This document shows positions 26,609 to 35,521 of a stretch of DNA of 64,000 nt, piece after piece. The stretch lies in the NCBI GenBank assembly GCA_020524245.1, contig JAIVLN010000001.1:1-64000 (forward strand), given 5' to 3'. The translations under genes and the position numbers were made by a program. Under the pieces are notes generated by a model, which saw only the letters and a program-made list of their open reading frames with translations, did no database searches and was not told the DNA's origin. This stretch comes from Rossellomorea aquimaris. GTDB taxonomy: Bacteria > Bacillota > Bacilli > Bacillales > Fictibacillaceae. Each line of letters opens with the position of its first letter. Position 1 is the stretch's first letter.

Positions 26609-26749
26609 AATTACCTCCAGATTTGACAGATTTTTGCTACTGAACCTTCACGTATGTATATTCTTATCGGAATGCTATAATCCTGCTTCAAAAGGCAGAT
26701 TAGAGAATTAGATCTTGTAAAAGAGGGAAGATAACTCATATGCGAAAAA

Positions 26750-26775
26750 GTTTTATCTTTCGTGGACTATGGTAT
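26750..26775 (+). promoter_or_regulatory. Possible sigma-B promoter before terC
   Basis: GTTTTA (26750-26755), 14 bases, TGGTAT (26770-26775) approximates the general-stress consensus GTTT-N13-15-GGGTAT. One mismatch at the -10 keeps confidence low. Confidence 0.3.
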
Positions 26776-26843
26776 ATTTATAATTGTTAAACCGTATAAA
26801 GGCTCAGATGAATTGGATTTGTTTGTGAAAGGGGTACTTTTTT

Positions 26844-27623
26844 GTGGAGTCGATTTGGTTAGAATATGGATGGACATTACTGATCCTTATTGGTCTGGAA
26901 GGCTTACTATCAGCGGATAACGCACTCGTTCTTGCGGTTATCGCCAAACACTTACCAGACGATGAAAAAGAGAAAGCGATCAAATATGGAATTATCATGG
27001 CATTCGCCTTCCGCTTCCTTGCTCTTTTTGCCATCTCTTTTATCGCAAATGTATGGCAAATTCAAGCGATCGGAGCGGCTTATCTTCTATACTTAGGTCT
27101 AAAACATGTCATTAAGGCTCGTTTTGGAAAAGAAAACGAAAACGTCCATAAGGATGAGGAAGAAGAAGCTGCTGGAAAAGGATTTTGGCCAACTGTCGGA
27201 AAAATTGCAGTGGCAGACCTTGCATTCGCGATTGATTCGATTTTAGCTGCAGTTGCACTAGCACTTGGACTTCCAGACTCCCCGCTCGGAGACTTCGGCG
27301 GAATGGATGGCGGAAAATTCCTAGTCGTAGTACTCGGCGGGATTGCAGGACTTATCCTCATCAAGTATGCTGCAACCTGGTTTGTAAAACTTCTTGAACA
27401 ACGACCTGCTTTAGAAACAACCGCTTATGCGATTGTAGCATGGGTCGGAGTTAAGCTTGCCGTCATCACGCTCGCACATAAGGATATCGGCGTGCTGGAT
27501 TACGATTTCCCACATAGCACAGTTTGGACGCTAATCTTCTACGGCGTGCTCATTGCGATTGCATTATTAGGTTGGTTCGCACCAAGTAACAACAAAGAAT
27601 CCCAAGAAAACTATAACGAATGA
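26844..27623 (+). CDS. TerC-family integral membrane protein
   Basis: 259 residues, about seven membrane segments, with the family motifs GLEGLLSADNALVLAVI (acidic/Asn metal-site residues in membrane helix 1-2) and ADLAFAIDSILAAVAL. Bacillus TerC proteins such as YkoY and MeeF export manganese to exported enzymes; metal export is therefore the likely job. Starts with GTG 26844, nine bases after AAAGGGG. No yybP-ykoY manganese riboswitch could be recognised upstream. The gene ends in a shared terminator. Confidence 0.87.
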   Translation: MESIWLEYGWTLLILIGLEGLLSADNALVLAVIAKHLPDDEKEKAIKYGIIMAFAFRFLALFAISFIANVWQIQAIGAAYLLYLGLKHVIKARFGKENENVHKDEEEEAAGKGFWPTVGKIAVADLAFAIDSILAAVALALGLPDSPLGDFGGMDGGKFLVVVLGGIAGLILIKYAATWFVKLLEQRPALETTAYAIVAWVGVKLAVITLAHKDIGVLDYDFPHSTVWTLIFYGVLIAIALLGWFAPSNNKESQENYNE

Positions 27624-27633
27624 TTGCTAAAGA

Positions 27634-27669
27634 AATGGCGTACCCGAATTAACGGGTTTCGCCATTTTA
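27634..27669. terminator. Terminator after terC
   Basis: Stem AAATGGCG.ACCCG / CGGGT..CGCCATTT with weak T-tracts both ways, between two convergent genes. Confidence 0.75.
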
Positions 27670-27674
27670 GTTTA

Positions 27675-28718
27675 TTACCTATTTTCTGGAAGTAGAACGA
27701 TCTTTCCGAGTTTCCCTGAATTTTTAAAATAGGTTTGTGCTTCTCTCGCTTCTTCTAATGGAAACGTACAATCGATGACTGGTTTAATTTTTTCCTCTGA
27801 TATGGCTTTCAGCATTTTTTGAAAGTCCGCTCTCGTTCCTAATACAGAGCCATACATGGTGATATGTTTTAAATACATCGTTCTGAAATCAAGTTCTGTT
27901 TTTTGACCTCCGGCTGAACCAGAAGTACAAAATTTCCCGCCTTTTTTCAGAACTTGAAGCGATGTTGCGAAAAGCGCATCTCCTACTACATCCAAAACAG
28001 AATCGATGGGACCGCCGTTCGCTTCTAAAATTTCTTCGCTTAAGTTTTCTGATCTATAGGAAAGTACATGAGTAGCTCCTAATTCCTTCATCTTATTTTC
28101 TAAAGCTAAATCACCAACGATTGCGATGACCTTCGCACCGAAGACTTTTGAAGCGATTTGAACGTTCAACGATCCGACGCCACCATTCGCCCCCGTCACC
28201 ATAATCGTTTCTCCTGGTTTCGCCTGTATCTGTTCGACCATGTGCCAAGCGGTCATGCCACTGACAGAGAAGACTGAGCTTTCGATATAGTCGGCAAGGG
28301 GCATGTCATAGCAAAGTTCCGCAGGCCATACCACATATTCGGCATACCCACCATCATACTCTGAACCAATGAAAGACATATCCTCAGAAATATGCTCAAG
28401 TCCTGCAGCACCGCTTGATGTGAATGGAAACAGAACGACATCCTTTCCAAGCGTGTTTTCTTCAACCTGGCTTCCTACTTTAACAACCTGACCGGTAATG
28501 TCAGACCCTGGAGTCCTCGGAAATTGAACACCCTCCGGTCTCCAACCAGATTTTTTGCCAGTCCCATATGCACCTTCTCTCATCCATATTTCCGTGTTAT
28601 TGATTGCACAAGCCTTAACTTTTACGAGAACTTCATTACTTTTTGGCTCGGGGATCGGAATATCCACTAAATCTAATTTGTCGACATCTCCATATCCCGT
28701 TACTTGAACAGCTTTCAT
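27675..28718 (-). CDS. Zinc-independent MDR alcohol dehydrogenase/quinone oxidoreductase
   Basis: 347 residues: GroES-like N-terminal domain (NEVLVKVKACAINNTEIWMR) and Rossmann domain with TGANGGVGSLNVQIASKVFG for NAD(P)H. The catalytic zinc ligands of true alcohol dehydrogenases are absent, which favours the quinone-oxidoreductase-like branch. Start at ATG 28718, eight bases after GAAGGGTG. Cytosolic; substrate not predictable. Confidence 0.85.
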   Translation of the reverse strand: MKAVQVTGYGDVDKLDLVDIPIPEPKSNEVLVKVKACAINNTEIWMREGAYGTGKKSGWRPEGVQFPRTPGSDITGQVVKVGSQVEENTLGKDVVLFPFTSSGAAGLEHISEDMSFIGSEYDGGYAEYVVWPAELCYDMPLADYIESSVFSVSGMTAWHMVEQIQAKPGETIMVTGANGGVGSLNVQIASKVFGAKVIAIVGDLALENKMKELGATHVLSYRSENLSEEILEANGGPIDSVLDVVGDALFATSLQVLKKGGKFCTSGSAGGQKTELDFRTMYLKHITMYGSVLGTRADFQKMLKAISEEKIKPVIDCTFPLEEAREAQTYFKNSGKLGKIVLLPENR

Positions 28719-28852
28719 ACTAAAATCACCCTTCAAATCACTAATCATTAATTTAATCCACCGTTAGTGTACACATAATCCAGCAGCTCATCCAAACTAA
28801 ATGCACTGAAAAGTATATACGGAAGAAGGTTTGTTTAAAGTTCAAAGTAACT

Positions 28853-28884
28853 AAAAAGAGAACAACCACCGTTTGTCGTTCTCT
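28853..28884 (-). terminator. Terminator of the broken GyrI-like gene
   Basis: Stem AGAGAAC / GTTCTCT with five T bases on the minus strand, ten bases beyond the old stop codon at 28894. Confidence 0.75.
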
Positions 28885-28893
28885 CTACCTGAG

Positions 28894-29365
28894 TTATTTT
28901 ATTGATTCCATCAGTTCAACTCGAAGATTCTGAGGATCGTTTTGTTTTGGATAGATCTCCAAATTCCATCCCGTATTGAATCGTGTATATCCTTGTTCCT
29001 CGATCCACTGATGTAAGTAGCTATAACTTTCTCTAATTAAATCGTTTGGTCCTGTATGTAACAGTGTGGCATATTTTTGTTTAGGTCAGTGTAGTCATAT
29101 TTTCAGGTATGTTTTCAAACTCACTTACTTGTACTCCGACCCAGTATCCTTCGTGCTCTGGAGTCATTTCTTCTACAACAAAAGCTCCTATCTGTTGGTC
29201 GCCATTCATAACGTTCTGTATTTCACCTATTCTCTCTGCTAGTTCATTTGCTGCCTTTGGAATTTCTTCAATGTACTGATCATCTGCACACACTACTCTA
29301 AACCCGACTAGTTTGATTTGACCTAACTTTTTTACCGACATATCACTTATAACTTCCTGGCTCAT
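28894..29365 (-). pseudogene. GyrI-like/AraC effector-binding domain protein, frameshifted
   Basis: Start ATG 29365 (after CAGGAGTG) leads MSVKKLGQIKLVGFRV.. through the N-terminal half of a GyrI-like small-molecule-binding domain, which stops at TAA near 29081. In another frame, directly following, lies the missing C-terminal half: PKQKYATLLHTGPNDLIRES.. to NLRVELMESIK and stop at 28894. One extra base (or two lost) at about 29085-29090 accounts for the break. The joined product would be about 157 residues, the usual length. The terminator and ribosome binding site remain intact, so the damage is recent or a sequencing error. Confidence 0.75.
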
Positions 29366-29500
29366 GAACTTCACTCCTGAATAATGGTTTCTGTTACATG
29401 ACCAGTCTTCTACACCATCTGTAAGAATCCTCCATTCTTCTTTAGGAATATCGCTTTTGATTAATTCTTACATAAGCGAATATGATCCATTCTATAGCAT

Positions 29501-30256
29501 CTAGTTTACATCTATACTGGTTACAATTATTTCTTCTCTTACCTTACCGCTCATGTTAAAGGATTTGAATTTTAATAGGATACCTGTTTTATGGTCTACC
29601 CACATTTCAAAGTGATTCCTTCCTCTGTGTACCTCTGAGACTCCTCTAATTACAGACACCTCTCGACCTAAGTATTCGATGTTTTTTACCATCTCCCAAT
29701 CATTATGTACCCTTAAATAAGAGGCATGATACTGAGGATGAGCGATTAGATAAATATGATGATTCATGTAGTGTATAAACGGCATTGTTGCATATGACCT
29801 CGGTTGTGGGTACCAATACTCAAGTTGAGGAAAACCAGAAAAATGAGCTAGTGATTTAAAACCGGCTTCAAAGTCTTTATTATCAATAAAGGTATCCAAG
29901 ACTACCTTACTAAATAATAGGAAATACTCTCTTTTCACTTTTAGGTAATCGAACACATTTCCATCCATCCTGTAATGGTTTATTTGAACCTCTGGATTCA
30001 ACCCTTGCCTGAAATAAAAGCTAATTTCTTTTTTATCGCGGTTAAGATTCCAGTCGTAATATGTATAAGTGGCTTCCACAGTTTGATAATGTTTTATGGC
30101 ATTCAGCATTTTTAAATGTATTTTAGTTTTGGTATCTAACTGTTCTCCATAATAATACTTTAATATTTGTAAAGTGCTAAACGGCAGAAAAATAGTTACC
30201 ACAAAAATCAGTATTCTTCTCTTCAGTTCAACCACCCCATATTTTTGAAGGTTCAA
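29501..30256 (-). CDS. Membrane-anchored protein of unknown function, LolA/RseB-like
   Basis: Up to 251 residues with a hydrophobic N-terminal segment (RRILIFVVTIFLPFSTLQIL) and an extracytoplasmic remainder. The C-terminal part, with REVSVIRGVSEVHRG..FEMWVDHKTGILLKFKSF, resembles the closed half-barrel of LolA/RseB-type lipid or stress-signal binders; this is a pattern judgement. The start is uncertain: the frame opens at TTG 30256, but GGGGTGG sits just before codons 10-11. It follows a similar anchored protein gene by 35 bases. Confidence 0.6.
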   Translation of the reverse strand: MNLQKYGVVELKRRILIFVVTIFLPFSTLQILKYYYGEQLDTKTKIHLKMLNAIKHYQTVEATYTYYDWNLNRDKKEISFYFRQGLNPEVQINHYRMDGNVFDYLKVKREYFLLFSKVVLDTFIDNKDFEAGFKSLAHFSGFPQLEYWYPQPRSYATMPFIHYMNHHIYLIAHPQYHASYLRVHNDWEMVKNIEYLGREVSVIRGVSEVHRGRNHFEMWVDHKTGILLKFKSFNMSGKVREEIIVTSIDVN

Positions 30257-30291
30257 GAATTAAACATAATTTAAGAGTTATGAAGAACTAT

Positions 30292-30801
30292 TCATTCAAC
30301 GCCGTATGGAATCTGACTACTTTTTTCTTTTTTGCCATTTCTATATACTTCATAGATCTCGGGGAAATTTGATGTTTGTGTCTGATACACCAAATGTTGT
30401 TCACTGTCTAATTTCGATTTATCCTGTTCGACATGAATTTCTAAAACATTTTTATTCAACTTGACTCTTAGGTGATCCGTTTGAGAAGACCTATCCAAAG
30501 AATATATTGTAAACCCTTGTAATCCTGAGTGTCCTTTAATACCAGTCACATAAACACCATCTGGTACGCTAAACATGGAAGCATCTGACTTACCTATATA
30601 GAAGCTGAATAACCAGCTTTCAAATAGTCTTTTTCTTAATTTTAATTCAGAATGGTCACTAGTCTTCGCTTCTTCTGGATTAATGTTGATTGTTCTAGCG
30701 TTAAGTTCACCAGAAGTTCGATTAAAATTATGTACTGCAAAAGGCAATGTAAAAATTAATACAATACTGAATAACATTGATAAATTCAGTACCTTGTTCA
30801 A
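30292..30801 (-). CDS. Secreted or membrane-anchored protein of unknown function
   Basis: About 169 residues: a hydrophobic N-terminal segment (VLNLSMLFSIVLIFTLPFAV) then a hydrophilic, beta-rich domain with no motif I know. TTG at 30801, five bases after GAGGTGG, is the best-supported start; a GTG three codons earlier overlaps that site. Encoded directly upstream of the LolA/RseB-like gene, and probably functions with it at the cell surface. Confidence 0.55.
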   Translation of the reverse strand: MNKVLNLSMLFSIVLIFTLPFAVHNFNRTSGELNARTININPEEAKTSDHSELKLRKRLFESWLFSFYIGKSDASMFSVPDGVYVTGIKGHSGLQGFTIYSLDRSSQTDHLRVKLNKNVLEIHVEQDKSKLDSEQHLVYQTQTSNFPEIYEVYRNGKKEKSSQIPYGVE

Positions 30802-30894
30802 ACAAACCACCTCATTCTTTAATTCCCTTTTACAAAGCCTATTTCATCATTCTGTTAGTTAGTACAAGAGCCACTTCCCAGAATTAGGAGACAG

Positions 30895-30927
30895 AAAAAA
30901 AGACGGAGATCCTCTTAGATCCCCGCC
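30895..30927 (-). terminator. Terminator of cwlJ
   Basis: Stem GGCGGGGATC / GATCTCCGTC with a TTTTTTT run on the minus strand, just after the cwlJ stop. Confidence 0.8.
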
Positions 30928-30952
30928 CCTTGATATCCTGATAAAATTTACT

Positions 30953-31390
30953 TCAAACATAAACACTAGCACATGTTCCTGCCTTTGGTTCATAAAAACA
31001 ATGGTTTTTGTACTGACCTGCAAAAGGTTGCCCGAACCACGTTTGTGGACAAGGACCGTAGGGATTAAAATACCATAGACCATACTTCGCTGGATGCTCC
31101 CTCCAGTAGTCCAAGTTCTTTTTGGCTAATCTTTTCTCAGCAGATCTCGCTCGGTTATAAAATACGTTACCCTTTTGAACAGCTTCAAAAGAATAGTTAC
31201 CACCTTGTACTTGATAAATGACTTGTGGGATGGTTCTTATATTTTTAAAATCTAAACAATCTGCATTCGCACGATTCACGATAATATTACCGACATACAA
31301 CATTCCTTGCTTGCCTTCGCCTTCCGCTTCCGCTCTCATCATCCTTGCCATCAAATCAACATCCGAATTGGTATACTTTATTCTAGGCAT
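30953..31390 (-). CDS. cwlJ: Spore cortex-lytic enzyme CwlJ
   Basis: 145 residues, the CwlJ length, consisting of one Hydrolase_2 (SleB catalytic-like) domain. DVDLMARMMRAEAEGEGKQG holds the catalytic Glu, and LWYFNPYGPCPQTWFGQPFA and HCFYEP match the CwlJ C-terminus. In Bacillus it is laid down in the spore coat, has no signal peptide, and hydrolyses muramic-lactam cortex peptidoglycan during germination. Start ATG 31390 with GAGGTG six bases upstream. No gerQ partner gene is next to it. Confidence 0.9.
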   Translation of the reverse strand: MPRIKYTNSDVDLMARMMRAEAEGEGKQGMLYVGNIIVNRANADCLDFKNIRTIPQVIYQVQGGNYSFEAVQKGNVFYNRARSAEKRLAKKNLDYWREHPAKYGLWYFNPYGPCPQTWFGQPFAGQYKNHCFYEPKAGTCASVYV

Positions 31391-31475
31391 TTTCTTCACC
31401 TCAATGTATTGTATGACAAGGGCCTATCTTAATTTCATGATTTAATGTGGAAATGCCTAGCTAAATCGGAAGCGT

Positions 31476-31994
31476 CTATGAATTTACTCGATACCAATTC
31501 AAAGCTTTTTTCTCAATATCAGTGACAAGTTGCTCTTTACCTTTCCTGTAGGATGCAATATCGTTAGGAAATGTCCTAGCCAACTCTTCTTTTAAATTTC
31601 CGTATTTATGTTTTAGCTCATCGTTAAATCTCAAGTAATCTCTAAATGCTAAATGACGTTCAATGTTAACGTCACCCAGTTGGTATATATGTACATGGTG
31701 GGTTCTTGCATCGCCACCTTTTTGAAAATACCTTCGTCCTGGTATTCCGTATTCACCTTTAGGTTCATAACCAAATGCTTTCATTTGTTCATCAAATTGA
31801 TCTACACTTGATATATCTTTTACTACTGGCATGATATCAATAATCGGTTTTGCATTAAGTCCTTTTATTGCAGTACTACCAATATGATGAATCGAAACGA
31901 TTTGGGAGCCATAAATGCCTTTTAGCTTAACCGCTTCTTGATGAAACCTCTCCGTCCATACCTCATTATAAGGACAAACCTCTACCTTTCTCAC
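31476..31994 (-). CDS. GrpB/UPF0157 family protein
   Basis: 172 residues of the GrpB family, with IHHIGSTAIKGLNAKPIIDIMP (nucleotidyltransferase-like GS..D.D site) near 36-57 and HVHIYQLGD later. The family has a nucleotidyltransferase fold but no proven reaction in Bacillus. It starts with GTG 31994; the ribosome binding site is weak (GGCGGTG). Probably co-transcribed with the histidine phosphatase gene upstream. Confidence 0.8.
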   Translation of the reverse strand: MRKVEVCPYNEVWTERFHQEAVKLKGIYGSQIVSIHHIGSTAIKGLNAKPIIDIMPVVKDISSVDQFDEQMKAFGYEPKGEYGIPGRRYFQKGGDARTHHVHIYQLGDVNIERHLAFRDYLRFNDELKHKYGNLKEELARTFPNDIASYRKGKEQLVTDIEKKALNWYRVNS

Positions 31995-32032
31995 TATGTA
32001 ACACCGCCTATTTCAAGGTGAATTTTTCTACT

Positions 32033-32662
32033 TTAAGAAGTGCTGTCTACGGTGAGTTCTCTATGAGATAAATCACCTTCTAATACGATTTTATATTTGT
32101 CCTCTTTGATTTCTACTATAGTTAAACTCGTATCGTGAATGTATGGAGGGTCCCACAAATATTCAAGTGCCGTATTTTTAAAAATCGTGAATAAACACTT
32201 GATGACTACTGAGTGAGTCACGACCAAAACATTACCAGATTGATATTGATTCTTAATATCCTCTAAAAACTTAGCTGCTCTCAGTCGGGTTTGTTCAAAA
32301 GTTTCCCCACCAGCAGGCGTATATAGATGTGGCGTGTTCCAGAATGAATTAAACTCTTGTGGATATGAATACTTTATTGAAGTAAGGGTTTTACCTTCCC
32401 ATTCGCCCATATGAATTTCCTTAAGGTTTTCATCGTAATATACAGGTACCTCTCTCGCTCCTCTTATTAATTCAGTGGTCCGCTTCGTTCTATTACTAGG
32501 ACTTGAATAGATTGCTGTAAAATCAACTTCTTCAAGTCTACGTCCCAGGAATTGTGCGTTCCTTTCTCCGTTTTCAGTAAGTTCCGAGTCTAACCACCCT
32601 TGCATCCTTTTTTCCGTGTTCCATACTGTTTCACCGTGTCTAGTAATATAGAGAGTGACCAT
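32033..32662 (-). CDS. Histidine phosphatase family protein
   Basis: 209 residues. RHGETVWN (His9 region) and VVTHSVVIK supply the two catalytic histidines; HMGEWEGKTL between them matches cofactor-independent phosphoglycerate mutase-like phosphatases such as PhoE. Substrate unknown. ATG preceded by ACTGGAGGAAAG. Distinct from the shorter paralogue at 4179-4721. Confidence 0.86.
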   Translation of the reverse strand: MVTLYITRHGETVWNTEKRMQGWLDSELTENGERNAQFLGRRLEEVDFTAIYSSPSNRTKRTTELIRGAREVPVYYDENLKEIHMGEWEGKTLTSIKYSYPQEFNSFWNTPHLYTPAGGETFEQTRLRAAKFLEDIKNQYQSGNVLVVTHSVVIKCLFTIFKNTALEYLWDPPYIHDTSLTIVEIKEDKYKIVLEGDLSHRELTVDSTS

Positions 32663-32905
32663 AAAACTTTCCTCCAGTAATAGATCATATCCCTGTAATA
32701 TTTCTGGAAATTTGATGAATTTCCTCCAGTAACATTTACAACATTATTCAAAGAGAACAATTATCCAAACAACCTCGTTCATATAATTGAAATTATAAAG
32801 GTTCCCAATCGTTTAGGATTGAATGTTATAATAACTAAATTCGTTAACTCATTTATTTAATCGGTTAACTTTTAAACGATGTCAAACTTCAAACAGGGGG
32901 TAATA

Positions 32906-33322
32906 ATGTATAAACTACGAGGTCACCATCTTTTTTGCCTATTGGGGTTTCGGGGAATGGGCTATTCAAAAGAATATGTGGAAAACATGACACGATTACA
33001 TCAAGAGTTGAGAAATAACCCCAAGACATTGATTCTGCTTATAGAGGGACCAGATCAATTATGTGAGAAGTATCCCAACTCAGGTGATTACCACTGCCAG
33101 GATAACCATATATATGAGAAAGATGCCGCTATTCTCACAAAACTGGGACTTAGAATCGGGGAAACCTTATGTTGGGAAGACATTGAATCACGTATTCAAA
33201 GGTATGTCGAACCTTCCGATATTCATATCATTTGTAAAAATTGTTCCTGGCGCCAATATGGAGTCTGTGAAGAAGGAATTCAAGAGATAGTTGAGGGAAA
33301 AGGGTTACGAGAGGTTGAATAA
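32906..33322 (+). CDS. DUF1284 family cysteine-rich protein
   Basis: 138 residues opening with YKLRGHHLFCLLGFRGMGYS, the DUF1284 hallmark, and ending in ICKNCSWRQYGVC. Seven or so cysteines, including C-x-x-C, suggest metal or Fe-S binding; this has not been shown. Start ATG 32906 after AGGGGGT; a longer frame from 32879 lacks a site. Small single-gene unit. Confidence 0.8.
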   Translation: MYKLRGHHLFCLLGFRGMGYSKEYVENMTRLHQELRNNPKTLILLIEGPDQLCEKYPNSGDYHCQDNHIYEKDAAILTKLGLRIGETLCWEDIESRIQRYVEPSDIHIICKNCSWRQYGVCEEGIQEIVEGKGLREVE

Positions 33323-33408
33323 CTCCTCCTCTTTTTTCCTTATTTCCAAATCCTTATTGAAGCCTGAAAAATTGTAGTTTGCAAATCAGAAAGTGGTGTC
33401 ATTCAAAA

Positions 33409-33864
33409 TTATAGACTTTCTTCAACTTCCATTAGCATGTCCACATGTGGAATCCCGTCTTCCAAGTACACATCTGAGACTTCTTTAAATCCGAACGAAG
33501 CATAAAAGTGACGCAGGTACTCTTGGCCTTGAAGCGCAATCCTTTTTACACCCATTTCCTGAACCAAGACGTCAATTGCAAAATTGACCATATCACGGGC
33601 AATTCCCTGTCTTCGGTAATCTTTCAAAATCAGTATCCTACCAATGGAGTAGTTGCCATCTTTATGAACGGGGGGAACAATCCGGCAATACGCTGCCATT
33701 TCACCATCCATTTCAGACCATATATGTAAGCACTCTTCATCACGCCCATCCACCTCTGGATATGGACACTCCTGTTCAACCACAAATACTTCTACGCGCT
33801 TTTGCAAAATCGTATATAACTCCTCTTTCGTTAACTCTTGAAAATTCTTCTTCACCCATTCCAT
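33409..33864 (-). CDS. ElaA-like GNAT acetyltransferase
   Basis: 151 residues of the ElaA branch: LQKRVEVFVVEQECPYPEVDGRD at the start, acetyl-CoA loop YRRQGIARDMVNFAI, and RHFYASFGFKEVSDVYLEDGIPH at the end. ElaA proteins are acetyltransferases with unknown substrates. ATG preceded by GAGGAAGATAGTC. Confidence 0.87.
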   Translation of the reverse strand: MEWVKKNFQELTKEELYTILQKRVEVFVVEQECPYPEVDGRDEECLHIWSEMDGEMAAYCRIVPPVHKDGNYSIGRILILKDYRRQGIARDMVNFAIDVLVQEMGVKRIALQGQEYLRHFYASFGFKEVSDVYLEDGIPHVDMLMEVEESL

Positions 33865-33916
33865 GACTATCTTCCTCTCTGATGTTATTAAACTATTACG
33901 AAAGGGGATCCATTAG

Positions 33917-34093
33917 CTATTTATTATTTTGGAGCTCATGAACCTGTCTTTCTAATTTACGAACACGTTCTTTTAATTCCTCATTCGGTTCTCTAAACCT
34001 TTGGAAAATCCCCCTTAATAATATGACTATCGTTAAAAATATAACGACAGAAGCCAAAAGAAGCCATACGAATAAATCATTGAAAAGAACCAT
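33917..34093 (-). CDS. Small single-pass membrane protein with coiled-coil tail (58 aa)
   Basis: ATG 34093, seven bases after AAGGAGGA, gives MVLFNDLFVWLLLASVVIFL, a membrane segment to about residue 28, then REPNEELKERVRKLERQVHE, a short heptad-patterned coiled coil, ending at TAG 33917. The arrangement resembles DUF4083-type small proteins. The start signal is strong. Function unknown. Confidence 0.65.
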   Translation of the reverse strand: MVLFNDLFVWLLLASVVIFLTIVILLRGIFQRFREPNEELKERVRKLERQVHELQNNK

Positions 34094-34122
34094 TAGGGTA
34101 TCCTCCTTCCATGAACCTTACA

Positions 34123-34377
34123 TTAATTTGATTGGTTTTCCCAATAGCGGTCAGCTAGCTGAGTAAGTTCATCTAAAGAGATTTCATTCTTACTCTCGTC
34201 AAAAACTTTTATATCCTCAGTATCAATTTGCAATGTACCACCTGTAAACTCTGTACATATACAATTAACTGTTATTGCCTCCTTGGAAGCCTGTGCATCC
34301 ATAATCTCCAAATCATAGTCAATGATTGTCTTCAAACCATGTATGTAATTCTGTTCATCGCTCCAACTCTCCAACAT
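34123..34377 (-). CDS. Small acidic protein of unknown function
   Basis: About 84 residues, acidic, no membrane segment; Cys-x-Cys at NCICTEF. I do not recognise the family. Start ATG 34377 with AGGA five bases upstream. Lies 30 bases upstream of the coiled-coil protein gene on the same strand. Confidence 0.5.
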   Translation of the reverse strand: MLESWSDEQNYIHGLKTIIDYDLEIMDAQASKEAITVNCICTEFTGGTLQIDTEDIKVFDESKNEISLDELTQLADRYWENQSN

Positions 34378-34448
34378 GAACATCCTAAAACTAATTTAGA
34401 GTTTATCCTCTTTTCTAGAGATACGTCTCATGAGGTCTGGGAATTGAA

Positions 34449-34937
34449 TTAATTCTCTTCTTTAAAACGACCACTTAGAGCTTCCTCCCAGTCTTCATCA
34501 TTTTTATGATAATGGAAATCCCCTAGTTTCCACGTTCCATCCCTTGAACCAAACCATAAACTAACATCTTCCTTGATTTCTTTCTTCCCATTCTCCATAA
34601 AGACTAAATCGACCGTTCCTTTTGGATATGAATCGTCTAAGCGAACTCGTAAATGATTGTAATCCACAAGATAAACACCTTGTTCTCTTAAATCAGTTAC
34701 TCTTTCAACCCACTTCTTTTTAGCATCTTCATGAGGAATTGTTGGTTTTAAATCTGATGCTTTATCAAAGAAATAGACACTTTCAAATGCATCTCCATAG
34801 TCCTGATTGATCACGTTATCTAATAAACCTTTAGCTGCACTTCTTGATTGAATGTTATCTATGAAACCTGGTAGGAATGTAAAACCTAATAAACCAATAA
34901 CACCTACTGAAATGATAATGGTTGTCATTTTTTTCAC
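34449..34937 (-). CDS. Exported or membrane-anchored NTF2-like protein
   Basis: 162 residues: N-terminal membrane segment (TTIIISVGVIGLLGFTFLPG), then a helical start and a beta sheet whose end (VSLWFGSRDGTWKLGDFHYH) is typical of NTF2/SnoaL-like folds. Function unknown. GTG 34937 preceded by AAGGGGTGATTAT. Confidence 0.6.
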   Translation of the reverse strand: MKKMTTIIISVGVIGLLGFTFLPGFIDNIQSRSAAKGLLDNVINQDYGDAFESVYFFDKASDLKPTIPHEDAKKKWVERVTDLREQGVYLVDYNHLRVRLDDSYPKGTVDLVFMENGKKEIKEDVSLWFGSRDGTWKLGDFHYHKNDEDWEEALSGRFKEEN

Positions 34938-35237
34938 ATAATCACCCCTTCAAATACTTTTTTAACGAATGCTACTTAACTAAATACTTATTCAAATCCT
35001 GCTTATCAGTTAGATATTAAACAAATAGAGGGGTTATCCTTTCTGGACAACACGCCCTTTTCTATAATCATCATTACACAAATTATGTATTTCGATTTGA
35101 TAGTCGCTTTTTAGATATAACAAAGCTAACCATTACTCCTACAATAAAGGCAGTCAAGGTTTTTATCTTAAGTAAGATATTATATAGGACTATAAATTAT
35201 GTTATTGCTGCATTAACTGAAAATGGAAAAGTAAAAT
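34938..35237. other. 300-base AT-rich intergenic stretch
   Basis: No supported gene. At 35012-35060 there is a degenerate copy of the hairpin found at 36361-36406 (shared ATATTAAACAAA.AGAGG.GTTATCCTT). A short frame around 35100-35210 on the minus strand encodes a hydrophobic stretch ending KKRLSNRNT but lacks a start signal. Confidence 0.4.
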
Positions 35238-35516
35238 TTACGAACAACGAGCAACTGCAGGTTTTAAGTCTTTCTTTTTAATTAGTACATTTTTATCCCT
35301 ATCGATCTTATATTCAATTTCTTCGGCTATTAAACATTTAAAAAGTGATTCTCTCAATTCATCATTCATATTTTCATGGTGGGCATAGATCAGAAATTCA
35401 TTACCGGAATTGGAATGTTGAGTACAACCGGAAATTAAAATTAGCATTAGAATCAATAACCTCACAAGAGTTGCCCTATAACTATTAAATAATTGACTCC
35501 ATTTACATCTCCTCAT
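35238..35516 (-). CDS. Small lipoprotein of unknown function
   Basis: 92 residues with a signal peptide (RATLVRLLILMLILISGC) whose lipobox LISGC predicts lipidation, then about 60 hydrophilic residues. Its ATG follows GGAGTAGGTCTT. It starts five bases after the stop of the membrane protein gene upstream, so the two are one transcript. No family recognised. Confidence 0.55.
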   Translation of the reverse strand: MRRCKWSQLFNSYRATLVRLLILMLILISGCTQHSNSGNEFLIYAHHENMNDELRESLFKCLIAEEIEYKIDRDKNVLIKKKDLKPAVARCS

Positions 35517-35521
35517 AAGAC

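Noticed and set aside
26640-26843. yybP-ykoY manganese riboswitch before terC
   Set aside because: Expected because such switches often precede terC-type genes, but the conserved core and paired GGGGAGUA-type segments are not present.
35100-35215. Short minus-strand reading frame with a hydrophobic run
   Set aside because: No start codon with a ribosome binding site and a stop just upstream; at most a gene remnant.
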